Positions 51,370 through 60,002 of a stretch of DNA of 64,000 nt are shown in pieces (position 1 is the first letter of the stretch; each line of letters begins with the position of its first letter). The notes under the pieces were generated by a model. The model did not search any database. It was not told where the DNA came from and was given only the letters and a program-made list of their open reading frames with translations. Source of the DNA: JAGXTF01 sp044224315. Its GTDB lineage: Bacteria; Bacteroidota; Bacteroidia; NS11-12g; UBA955. A program made the translations under genes and the position numbers. The stretch spans positions 271,324-335,323 of the forward strand of contig JBGAKR010000004.1 in the NCBI GenBank assembly GCA_044224315.1. The letters run 5' to 3'.

Positions 51370-53979
51370 CTAGTCCTGCAGCTTGATAAACCTGCCTGTT
51401 TCGCCCAAACTGGTTTTGATAAAATAAATACCCGCAGGCAATTGGTTTAACTCAATTTCCCGGCTCGTACCGCTGGTTGTAATTTGCTTCAATAATTCAC
51501 CTTCCACATTTAAGATCTGCACTGTGCGTATAGTATTTGATTTAAACTGCAAAAAGATTCTATTATTAGCCGGATTGGGATGCAAACCTATACCCGCATT
51601 CTCAAGTTTAACAGCGCTATTAGTTTTAGGGGCCACCCGTTTAACTACCGTCCATGGCGTAATAACTGCCGGCTCGTAATCAAAGTAAATCCCTACCCGG
51701 TTTGTGATTGAATCGCCCACTTGCAAATTGTTGGACATTGAAAGTTGAAAACGGAACCAACTGATGCTGGAGTCGGGATTCTCTGCAATTGGTTTTAAGT
51801 TGATATTGCTAAACGTAAAAACCAATATCCGTCCGTTTTCTATGGTTAATTTATACTTGTGCTTACTTTCGGTTAAATATACTTTTTCCAAAGGAAAACG
51901 TCCATCCAATGTATCGCGCACAACAACCTTTCTGGCATAACTGCTGCCCGTATTCTGAAACTGCACCGTATAATTTACAGTTCGTACATCATGTGTCACT
52001 TCCCCTTCAGGATTGCCATGTTTTAAATTGGGATCGTAGGCTGTCACTACTTTTCCAAATATAGTATCCTCATTATCCCCGTTAAAACTATCGGTATATC
52101 CAGGCAAAAATGCCCAGATATTTCGCAAATCTTTAATTTGGTTTGAGTCTTGATTTACATATAATTTGAATTTATAATTTACGATTTGTTTCGCGGGCAA
52201 TGAAGCTATGGTAATTTTTTGCAAACCCGCTTTTCCACTCACGGCACTAAATCCATGCGCCGATTTAAATGGGCTTAATTTGGTATCATATCCTACCCTT
52301 AATTCAATATTTGTGTATGATTTTTTACAATTATTTCTTACCGAAACATTGAATTCTATGGTATCTCCTCGTCTTAATCCATTGGCATATTTTTTTTGCA
52401 ACATTACTTCCAGATTTTCTACATTGGTAGTGCGCATGGGCCAGTGAAAAGATGTTCCAAAAGTGTCTTTTGCAATGGCCAGATTACTATTAAAACTTTG
52501 CTTGTACAGTAATCCAAAACGATCGATTCTATGCACCTCAAAAGCGAGAGTATCGGCACCTAAAAACGAAATTTTATAAGCCCCATTGTCATCTGTAGTG
52601 GTGTAATATACATTATTCTTACCCACCGCCATAACCATCACATTGTTTAATCCGGTGTCGGTGCTGTTGAATTTCGCATCGGCATTCTGATCGTCATAAA
52701 CGGTACCTGAAATTTCGGAAAAGTTCTCAAACGACATGGTAAATACATTTTCAATGGGTTTATATGCTTCGTATTTGCCTTTTAAAGGGTCGAAACGGGC
52801 AATGGAGTCTATATTGCCAGCGACTAGGTATTTTCCGTTCCACACAATGCCGTGAAATCCCCGATAATTTGAGGTTTGACGTGCTTTTAAAGAGTATTGA
52901 TTCAATTGGGTAATACCTGTGGGTTGTATAAAAAATACTATTAACCTCGAAGAAGTTGCGTATAATTCCGGCTCTGGAATTAAAACAGTTCTGTCTTTTC
53001 TGAGTTCTATATGATGCATTTTGGTTTTACCTGTATAATCAAGATACTCTAACAGTTGATTACTTGCAAAAACCGATGGAAGTTTTTTTACATCCCATTT
53101 TTTACCCACCCTGCTATACATAATATTGTCGCCCAACCAGGTATGATAGCCATTAAGTTTTCCCAGATATGCGATTTGATTTCCAACTGTAACATTGTGT
53201 ATAAAAGTATCTAGTACTTTCCCGTTTAGCACAATGTATGTTAGGTCTCTGTTTCCATTATAAAATTTATCCAATAACCGAAAAGTATTACCAAAGCCCA
53301 CATAATGTGCATTAAACACCAGTGTATCGCTATTGGGAATTTTAGTAATGGTTAGGGCAAAACCAGTGTCCTGAAATCCATAAGGAAAAACAGGTGAGTA
53401 TCTCTTCCACGTATTGGATTTCATATCCAAAACAGCCATTTTACCTACACTTTGACCGCCGGCACTTAGTATGGTGGAACGCGTGTAATATGGAGAAAAT
53501 ACAATTAAAGTATCCTGAATCCACAAATGCTGGATACGTCCAATTTGATCCGAATTGGATTCAAAAGACATGCCCAGCCCGTTGCCTGCACTTTTCCATG
53601 TGCCGCCCTCCCACTTCACCAAACAGGTATCTAATCCATTTTTAACACTATCACACCAAACGGATAAATACACCACATTTTTATGATAGCTGATTTCTGA
53701 AACACCCAACGCCTTTGGCAACTTGCTTTTACGGTAAATAACCAAGGTATCTGAATTGTTCCAACTTTTGCCATCAAAAAAATGAGCCACATACCGAAGA
53801 GATTTATAGGCACTGGGCTTCGATGGCACCCTTTCCAACATGGCTACCCTGCCCGAATCATCGACATAAGTTATGGGCACTGTATCAATTGCAATGGTTT
53901 TACTTCCAAACCCACTATAAGGGGTAAAATTTTGTGATTGCAACGGATGCAGTAACATTAAAAATAATAGGGATGCCAT
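51370..53979 (-). CDS. Secreted protein with SdrD-B-like, DUF11-like and type IX sorting domains
   Basis: 869 residues from the ATG at 53979, chosen because MASLLFLMLLHPLQSQ is a compact signal peptide; the frame is open to an ATG at 54150, only 23 nt after the preceding gene's stop, which would add 57 mostly polar residues. The N-terminal ~420 residues look like a propeller-type repeat. Then GTVYDDQNADAKFNSTDTGL (SdrD-B type carboxypeptidase-regulatory fold), a DUF11-like module (GDTIEFNVSVRN), a module VNYTVQFQNTGSSYARKVVV and finally LHPNPANNRIFLQ with RFIKLQD, a type A sorting domain. Likely a surface protein controlled with the sigma factor upstream. Confidence 0.8.
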   Translation of the reverse strand: MASLLFLMLLHPLQSQNFTPYSGFGSKTIAIDTVPITYVDDSGRVAMLERVPSKPSAYKSLRYVAHFFDGKSWNNSDTLVIYRKSKLPKALGVSEISYHKNVVYLSVWCDSVKNGLDTCLVKWEGGTWKSAGNGLGMSFESNSDQIGRIQHLWIQDTLIVFSPYYTRSTILSAGGQSVGKMAVLDMKSNTWKRYSPVFPYGFQDTGFALTITKIPNSDTLVFNAHYVGFGNTFRLLDKFYNGNRDLTYIVLNGKVLDTFIHNVTVGNQIAYLGKLNGYHTWLGDNIMYSRVGKKWDVKKLPSVFASNQLLEYLDYTGKTKMHHIELRKDRTVLIPEPELYATSSRLIVFFIQPTGITQLNQYSLKARQTSNYRGFHGIVWNGKYLVAGNIDSIARFDPLKGKYEAYKPIENVFTMSFENFSEISGTVYDDQNADAKFNSTDTGLNNVMVMAVGKNNVYYTTTDDNGAYKISFLGADTLAFEVHRIDRFGLLYKQSFNSNLAIAKDTFGTSFHWPMRTTNVENLEVMLQKKYANGLRRGDTIEFNVSVRNNCKKSYTNIELRVGYDTKLSPFKSAHGFSAVSGKAGLQKITIASLPAKQIVNYKFKLYVNQDSNQIKDLRNIWAFLPGYTDSFNGDNEDTIFGKVVTAYDPNLKHGNPEGEVTHDVRTVNYTVQFQNTGSSYARKVVVRDTLDGRFPLEKVYLTESKHKYKLTIENGRILVFTFSNINLKPIAENPDSSISWFRFQLSMSNNLQVGDSITNRVGIYFDYEPAVITPWTVVKRVAPKTNSAVKLENAGIGLHPNPANNRIFLQFKSNTIRTVQILNVEGELLKQITTSGTSREIELNQLPAGIYFIKTSLGETGRFIKLQD

Positions 53980-54173
53980 AAACCTAAATACACCGATTGG
54001 TATGGCGTCATTTACACTGTTTTTTATCAAAATATGTTTTGCTTTTTTTATGTTATTTTCTGTATTTCTCAATTCCATATGGGTTATACTTTTGCCAATA
54101 AGCGGGCTATTTTCCCAGCTCCTGATTCCTTTGCACGTTGATTCTCTCATTTTTCAAGTAGCCTATTTTATTC

Positions 54174-55439
54174 CTAATTCAAATTAATTCTTACGCAGGG
54201 TGCTATACTAAATACAGAATATTTTAGAGCCGAACTTCCAAATCGCATGGCAAAATCGGCAGTGTTAGTCTGACTTCTCAATTGCAAGCCAAATGCCCAT
54301 TTACTTCCCGGTTTATAAAAATAATTAACCCCATACTGAAGGTTAATTTTGCTGTAAACCGGGCTTGCTGTGCTGGCCCTCATGGTATTCAAATCAAATG
54401 GCTGCATATTAGAACGATTGGCAAAATTTAAGGCCAAACCAGCACAAAGTTCTATGTTCGACCTACTGCCATTGAAAACTTTATATGACATAAATACTGG
54501 CAACTGGTATTGGGTAAACACAGCGCTTGTAGCCTGAATTTCATATTCCTTCCCGGCACCTAAATTTAAATACCCCTTGATATTGCCCGAAGCTGAATCA
54601 ATGACCGGAACATTTTCAACTTTCCGATTATACAGTGTATGGGTTTGAATCATCTGCTGGGTTAATCCCATTCCAAAAGTAAATCTACCCAGCGCATAGC
54701 CCAGGCTTATCCCGTTTACAATACCGTTGCCCTTGGTTTTCATTCCCTCTGTGATACTGGCCATATCCTGGTGCGATTTTTCGTTAGACTTAGCAGCCCA
54801 CCGTCCTTGCATATTAGCAAACCCACTACTTGCGCTAACCTGCAATCCGTTTTTTGCATGTTTAATTTTGGCAAATTCGGGCTCCTTTAATGTTTTATTT
54901 GCCGATAGTGTCAGATTTACTATTTTTAATCCCTGCATTTTAATTTCTTTAGCCTCGAATTCTGTTATTTTCTCTTGTACAATTATTGCCACAATCTCAT
55001 CCGCATAGGGAGGCATATTTATTGTCTCCGTGCCAGTGGCATACACTTTTCTCGGATAATTGTGCTTCTCCTTTTTGGGTGAAAAACTGCGTACTTCTTC
55101 TGGTTTTATTTGGGATATTTTGTTCTGGTTTTGTGTATTTATTTCGCTGGAATGAGTCCCAGTTTTGCTTTCAGAATAAAGTGTATTTTGCTCCGTTTTT
55201 GCTGTGTGGAAAATGGTTCTACTTCCTGAGAAAACACGCATCTGGGATACTCCGGCCATTGCCAAACCCAAAACGATGCAACCAAAACCCCATATAAAAA
55301 ATGCCCTGCGACGCTTTTTTTCTTTATTCAAATCGCGCATACTTTGAAGAAACTGCTCTTCATCCAGCACCGAAATTTCGGGGCCATCCGAAGCAAACAC
55401 TTCTCTGAAATATATATCAATGTTTTGCTTGTGGCTCAT
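54174..55439 (-). CDS. Membrane protein: putative anti-sigma-like N-terminus and outer-membrane-type C-terminus
   Basis: 421 residues. A ~45-residue cytoplasmic N-terminus (IYFREVFASDGPEISVLDEE) precedes KKRRR and a single transmembrane helix (about 45-65). The exported part has a Ser/Thr/Lys-rich linker, then from ~190 beta strands typical of PorT/OmpA-like barrels (GLQVSASSGFANMQGRW, YALGRFTFGMGLTQQ, LQLRSQTNTADFAMRF). It starts inside the ECF sigma gene (23-nt overlap), the position normally held by the anti-sigma factor. That role is inferred from position and topology only. Confidence 0.65.
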   Translation of the reverse strand: MSHKQNIDIYFREVFASDGPEISVLDEEQFLQSMRDLNKEKKRRRAFFIWGFGCIVLGLAMAGVSQMRVFSGSRTIFHTAKTEQNTLYSESKTGTHSSEINTQNQNKISQIKPEEVRSFSPKKEKHNYPRKVYATGTETINMPPYADEIVAIIVQEKITEFEAKEIKMQGLKIVNLTLSANKTLKEPEFAKIKHAKNGLQVSASSGFANMQGRWAAKSNEKSHQDMASITEGMKTKGNGIVNGISLGYALGRFTFGMGLTQQMIQTHTLYNRKVENVPVIDSASGNIKGYLNLGAGKEYEIQATSAVFTQYQLPVFMSYKVFNGSRSNIELCAGLALNFANRSNMQPFDLNTMRASTASPVYSKINLQYGVNYFYKPGSKWAFGLQLRSQTNTADFAMRFGSSALKYSVFSIAPCVRINLN

Positions 55440-55989
55440 ATTTTACATTCTCAACTTTTTTTTCAATCATTTGTTTCAGCATTTTTCTGCCCCGCATTAA
55501 AATTTGACGGCTGTTGGCTTCTGTAATATTCAACTCGCGGCTTATCTGGCTGTGCGACAAACCATCGATTGCATACAAATTAAAAATTACCTGGTACACC
55601 TCTGGCATTTGTCTAATAAAGGACATGGCGGTTTGGGCATCCATTACTTTTTCGGGCTCTTCCACCAATACATCCTCTATATCCATTTCTAGTTTCTCGG
55701 TTATGCTTACCTGCATAAATCCCTTGCCTTTTGACCGCAAAAAATTGATGGCCTGGTTAATAACAATGCGAGTAATCCAAGAAGAGAGTGCCGATTCACC
55801 TTTAAATCGATGCAGATTTTCAAACACCTTAATCATGCTTAACTGCATCACCTCACGGGCATCATCCTCGTTTTTTACATAGCGCCAGGCTACCCGCAAA
55901 GCCAGGGTTCCATAAGTACGGAACAACTGCAGTTGGGCCTTTTCATCCCCTTTTATGCATGCTTTCAGTATTTCTTTTTCCTGACTCAA
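55417..55989 (-). CDS. ECF-type RNA polymerase sigma factor
   Basis: 190 residues. Region 2 (about 15-85) includes ALRVAWRYVKNEDDAREVMQ and FKGESALSSWITRIVINQAI; region 4 (~120-175) has PEVYQVIFNLYAIDGLSHSQ and ISRELNITEANSRQILMRGR, with the helix-turn-helix. The start is a TTG at 55989; no ATG or GTG is in frame upstream. It overlaps the membrane regulator gene downstream, consistent with sigma/anti-sigma coupling, and likely drives its own operon with the secreted protein at 51370. Its target promoters cannot be read here. Confidence 0.9.
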   Translation of the reverse strand: MSQEKEILKACIKGDEKAQLQLFRTYGTLALRVAWRYVKNEDDAREVMQLSMIKVFENLHRFKGESALSSWITRIVINQAINFLRSKGKGFMQVSITEKLEMDIEDVLVEEPEKVMDAQTAMSFIRQMPEVYQVIFNLYAIDGLSHSQISRELNITEANSRQILMRGRKMLKQMIEKKVENVKYEPQAKH

Positions 55990-56064
55990 AAACCCCTTTA
56001 GTACCCTTTAGACACGATGAATGTAAGATCGTGACAGAATTTTATGCATAATAATACAAAAAAT

Positions 56065-57408
56065 CTAGGGTTGGGCAATTTCAAACCGCATCACTGTGCC
56101 ATCTTCGCTTTTGATATAGTACAGGCCAGGAACCAAATCAGCGATACCCACTTCGGTTAATCCGCTGTTTAATACTAAGTTGAAATATTTTTTACCTGCA
56201 ATATCCGTTATCATGGCCTGCATGGCCTTGCCTGAATTGTATACCGAAATAAAATTGGCTGTTGCCGGATTAGGAAAAATGTTATACCCCGTTTTGCGAA
56301 TTCCTGCTACATTCCCAGAATTATAGATTATCCGCTGTCCGTAAGTTTTGCGGCATCCGGTCATTGGAGCTTCGCATATTACAAAAATGGAATCGTAATT
56401 CGCAACCAGCGAATCTGCTATATTAAGGGTGTTTTGCTTTGAATTTTGAACTAACCATGTATTCTTTTTTACACTAAAATAACTCCAATAAATATTAAAA
56501 TTCGAAGGAAAAATATTCCCCATAGCATCCGATGCACCAAAGATTTGATTCCCAAGGGCAGCATTGCGTTGTATATAATCAAGCCGCGGCAATTCATGTA
56601 CTGTGTAAGATTTTGTCACAGAATCCATACAACCCCAGGGGAAAATATGCACCAATTTGGCAAAATAAGTACGGGTTGTATCCACAAAATGAGAAAATAC
56701 AAAAGGATTTTTGCTTGTATCCTTCAGGCCGTTTCCAAATTCCCAGCGATAGGTAGATAGAGAATCTTTAACACCCGGAAATGAGGTGGAATTTATAAAT
56801 TTAACCGTATCACCATAGCACACATCCATTGCTGTAAAATTGGCCCTGGCGCCGGGCAATAAAGTAATAGAATCTGATGCGGAAACAATGCAAAAATTAT
56901 CATAAATTACAATTAAATCTACCTTGTGTTTACCAAATGGTGGATGCAAAATGCCAATGGGCAAAGTGCTTTTACCCACCAATTCGCCATCTTGTTTCCA
57001 ATTCCATGTTCCTTTCATTTTGGTATACTGCCCCATGGTATCCGTTATTGGTTTGGGGGTGCACAAAGTGCGTGGGGCAATTACAGGCTGAGGTGCAAAA
57101 TTCAGCACCAAACTTTTTACCACCGAATCAACAAAATTGGTTTGGTTGGTTTTTACCCATAATTTAATTGAAAATGTACCGGTTTTTTTAAAAATATGGC
57201 TCACTGTGAATCCGGTATCTGTGGTGCTGTCACCAAAATCCCAGCGATAAATATCGCACATTTTTTGAAGGATTGTATCAAATACAAATTCTACTTTTTG
57301 ATTGCCTGCTGTGCAAATGGTAAATCCTGGCAGGGCTTTAAATCTGGCAAATTGGGCATTAGCAAAACCAAATTTTAAACACAACAAAATAAGTAAGGCT
57401 ATTCGCAT
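56065..57408 (-). CDS. PKD-repeat protein with type IX (type A) sorting domain
   Basis: 447 residues. Signal peptide MRIALLILLCLKFGFANA. Two PKD modules: YRWDFGDSTTDTGFTVSHIF (~54-73) and YRWEFGNGLKDTSKNPFVF (~222-240), with two other Ig-like parts between and after, several Cys residues suggesting disulphides. The C-terminus has NIFPNPATANFISVYN, ITDIAGKKYFNLVL, VPGLYYIKSEDG and ends VMRFEIAQP, a type A sorting domain. A cell-surface or secreted structural or adhesive protein; no catalytic part seen. Confidence 0.85.
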   Translation of the reverse strand: MRIALLILLCLKFGFANAQFARFKALPGFTICTAGNQKVEFVFDTILQKMCDIYRWDFGDSTTDTGFTVSHIFKKTGTFSIKLWVKTNQTNFVDSVVKSLVLNFAPQPVIAPRTLCTPKPITDTMGQYTKMKGTWNWKQDGELVGKSTLPIGILHPPFGKHKVDLIVIYDNFCIVSASDSITLLPGARANFTAMDVCYGDTVKFINSTSFPGVKDSLSTYRWEFGNGLKDTSKNPFVFSHFVDTTRTYFAKLVHIFPWGCMDSVTKSYTVHELPRLDYIQRNAALGNQIFGASDAMGNIFPSNFNIYWSYFSVKKNTWLVQNSKQNTLNIADSLVANYDSIFVICEAPMTGCRKTYGQRIIYNSGNVAGIRKTGYNIFPNPATANFISVYNSGKAMQAMITDIAGKKYFNLVLNSGLTEVGIADLVPGLYYIKSEDGTVMRFEIAQP

Positions 57409-57505
57409 ATGAATTGGCTGAAATCAAATTAACAAAATTCTGGAGATTTAACTAAACATATACAGTATGTTTACAGAACAATGACAAAGGCAGATTGTAG
57501 TCAGT

Positions 57506-59524
57506 TTATGACTTGCGTTCCACAAAATACATGTCGATCTCGCCTTTGTGTTTTGCATTTACTTTACCCCGGTAGGTGCATACAAAATAGTCTTTCACCA
57601 ATTCATGGGTATCGGCACTTATGTTTACCATGCCTTTTTCGCCGCTGCTTTCCATACGTGAGGCTAAATTTACCGTGTCGCCCCAAATATCATAGGCAAA
57701 CTTTTTAATACCCACAATTCCAGCCACCACAGGTCCGGTATGAATTCCAATGCGAATATGAAAAAAAGGTTTCCCTTCCTGCTCTCTTTTTTTGCCGGTT
57801 TCGATAATAAAATCGCGCAAATCCAGCGCAGCATTAACTGTATCTACGGCATGGGTAGTGCTGGTTTTGGGCAACCCACCCGCAGCCATATAACTGTCGC
57901 CAATGGTTTTAATTTTTTCAACTCCATATTTCTCAATAATGCGGTCAAATTCTGAATAAATATAATCAATTTCACCCACCAATTCGGCTGCACTCATTTT
58001 TTCACTGGTTTGGGTAAAATCTTTAAAATCAGTAAACAAAACCGATACGCTGTCAAAATGTCGGGCAGCCGCACTCCCAATCTCTTTCAGCTCCTCCGCA
58101 ATTTCGGCTGGTAAAATATTTAACAATAAATTTTCCGATTTTGATTTCTCTAATTCTATAGCATGATTTAATTTTTTCTGCTTAATATAACTGCGATAAA
58201 CAAATCCAGAAATTATTAAAAGCAAGGCAATTCCAATCATAAAAAATACGCGTTCGTTGCGTTTTTTCTCTACGGCCAGCCTGTCGATTTCTATCTGCTT
58301 ATCTTTTACCATCAGCTCGCGTTCGGTGGTCAGATTCTCGATTTTAATATTGCTTTCCATGGTAAAAACCGAGTCGTTCAGCTCTACATATTTCTCTAAA
58401 TATTTATGCGCTTCTGCAAAATTGCCTTGCAAAACAAATGCATCCGAAATTTGCTTGGCCAAGAATGATTTTAAACCCAAATCCCCTGTAGCATCGGTAA
58501 TTTCGTAAGCTTCTTTAAAATACTTTATGGCCTTGGTTATTCTTTCGGCTTTACTTCCGGGTAACAAATTGGTATCATTGGCGGCCCTGTTTGTATGATT
58601 TTTTTCACTTAGCAGATACGCCTGACCCGCATTGCCAAGGCAATTTGCCTGTCCGTTATAATCATCCAGTTGTTTGTAAATATCGTAGGCTTCCAGTATA
58701 TTTTTCAGGGCCATTTTATATATACCCTTGTCATTATAAAGCACCCCGATATTCATCAGATTGCGGGCCATACCTCCGGCATTGTTCAGCTCGGTGTACA
58801 ATTGCAAGGCCTGCCGGTTATAAACCAGGGCCTTATCGAATTTGTGCATGGCTTCATAGGCATTGCCCATATTGCCCAATTGGATAGCAACACCCTCTTT
58901 ATCGCCAGTTTTTTTGAAAATTTCCAGCGCCAAAGAATCGTAATGTAGGGCTTTGGGGAAATCGTGTTGTTTTTTAAAAACATTGCCAATTGCCCCCAAT
59001 TGATTGCCAATACCCAGTTTATTGTCAATTTCTTCAAATACCTTCAAGGATTTAAACAGGTATTCCAATGCCCTTGAATAAGCGCTTTTATCGATATAAA
59101 CCATGCCGATATTTCCCAAACATTGGGCAGTTTGAAGCTTTTCTCCCGCTTCCTGGTCGGCCTTCAAAGCCAGATTCAGAAATTGCAATGCTTTTTCAGA
59201 TTCGGCCAGCACCATATAATTTACACCAATATTATTGCAGGCAAGGCCCAGTCCTTTTTGCCAGCGAATACTCTCAGCCAGTTTTTTGGCCTGCATGCCG
59301 TATTCCACACCTTTTTCAGGGTCGGAATAGCTGAGCTCGTAAGAAATTTTGGAAAGTACCTTAATCCGCAATGTGTCTGCAAGCTTATTTTTTAGCACCC
59401 CTTGCAGGGAATCAACCACATCGGCCGACACACTGATTTGGGTAAGTAAAAAGAAAAACCACAGCAAAACCGCCCTTTGAGAAAGGAGGCACTGATAAAA
59501 ACGGTTTTGTGTGCGGAATTTCAA
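57506..59524 (-). CDS. TPR-containing class III adenylate cyclase
   Basis: 672 residues. An N-terminal hydrophobic segment (~17-35, probably a signal peptide or anchor) is followed by TPR repeats (~60-380: ACNNIGVNYMVLAESEKALQ, QCLGNIGMVYIDKSAYSRAL and several more), a coiled coil, one membrane helix (~431-450, FFMIGIALLLIISGFVYRSY) and a cyclase domain (~485-668). Metal Asp residues occur in VSVLFTDFKDFTQ; the Lys in EKIKTIGDSYM and Asp in AYDIWGDTVNLASRM are the adenine-specifying pair, so cAMP rather than cGMP is expected. The TPR part would be periplasmic and sense a partner. Confidence 0.9.
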   Translation of the reverse strand: MKFRTQNRFYQCLLSQRAVLLWFFFLLTQISVSADVVDSLQGVLKNKLADTLRIKVLSKISYELSYSDPEKGVEYGMQAKKLAESIRWQKGLGLACNNIGVNYMVLAESEKALQFLNLALKADQEAGEKLQTAQCLGNIGMVYIDKSAYSRALEYLFKSLKVFEEIDNKLGIGNQLGAIGNVFKKQHDFPKALHYDSLALEIFKKTGDKEGVAIQLGNMGNAYEAMHKFDKALVYNRQALQLYTELNNAGGMARNLMNIGVLYNDKGIYKMALKNILEAYDIYKQLDDYNGQANCLGNAGQAYLLSEKNHTNRAANDTNLLPGSKAERITKAIKYFKEAYEITDATGDLGLKSFLAKQISDAFVLQGNFAEAHKYLEKYVELNDSVFTMESNIKIENLTTERELMVKDKQIEIDRLAVEKKRNERVFFMIGIALLLIISGFVYRSYIKQKKLNHAIELEKSKSENLLLNILPAEIAEELKEIGSAAARHFDSVSVLFTDFKDFTQTSEKMSAAELVGEIDYIYSEFDRIIEKYGVEKIKTIGDSYMAAGGLPKTSTTHAVDTVNAALDLRDFIIETGKKREQEGKPFFHIRIGIHTGPVVAGIVGIKKFAYDIWGDTVNLASRMESSGEKGMVNISADTHELVKDYFVCTYRGKVNAKHKGEIDMYFVERKS

Positions 59525-59548
59525 CCTGATTGCTTTTTTTTAATAGAA

Positions 59549-59579
59549 AAACCAGCAATCCATACAGAATTGCTGGTTT
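59549..59579 (-). terminator. Intrinsic terminator
   Basis: Minus-strand transcript: 11-bp stem AAACCAGCAAT / ATTGCTGGTTT with a 9-nt loop, followed by TTCTATTA. Ends the small gene at 59613-59834. Confidence 0.75.
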
Positions 59580-59612
59580 CGTAGTTTGGATTAATGTACG
59601 GTGCGGATGGGA

Positions 59613-59834
59613 TTAACCATTCCGTCTAACGCCATCTGCAGTAACTCCGCCAGGGCTTTTAATAACCTTCAGCGCTACGGGCACTCCCACTGTCAGGCCT
59701 GCTTCAGCAGAAATCACTTTAAATGTGGCCAGTTCATCCGGTCTGTCGTTGGGGCCGGTTAGTCTAACCATACCAATACCTTTAGCCTGATCGATTGCGT
59801 GAATTACGCCAGTGGTGTCAATTCCTTCTACCAT
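59613..59834 (-). CDS. Small protein of unknown function
   Basis: 73 residues, Gly/Val-rich with short alternating strands (GVIHAIDQAKGIGMVRL, TFKVISAEAGLTVGVPVALKV), no signal peptide; it could be a small OB- or SH3-like beta-barrel. It has a good promoter (-33 TTG, 21-nt spacer, TATATTTG) and a terminator, so it is very probably a real, separately expressed gene. Divergent from atpD. I do not recognise a family. Confidence 0.65.
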   Translation of the reverse strand: MVEGIDTTGVIHAIDQAKGIGMVRLTGPNDRPDELATFKVISAEAGLTVGVPVALKVIKSPGGVTADGVRRNG

Positions 59835-59859
59835 AGTTGTTTGTTTATTAGTTGTTTGG

Positions 59860-59891
59860 CAAATATATCTTTAAAAAGTAAAACCTTGCAA
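59860..59891 (-). promoter_or_regulatory. Promoter of the 73-residue protein gene
   Basis: TTG (59889-59891), 21-nt spacer, TATATTTG (59860-59867) on the minus strand: the best match in the window to the Bacteroidota -33/-7 promoter pattern. Confidence 0.6.
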
Positions 59892-59965
59892 GTACTTTCA
59901 TGCTAAAAACGCTGATTTTGTGCAAAATTTGTTACTATATACTACCAATTACCGAAATAAAATCG

Positions 59966-59973
59966 TACTTTTG
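59966..59973 (+). promoter_or_regulatory. Putative promoter box for atpDC
   Basis: TACTTTTG matches TAnnTTTG, 29 nt upstream of the atpD start. Confidence 0.5.
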
Positions 59974-60002
59974 CGGCTCCAAAAAACCCGTCATAAATCA
60001 TA

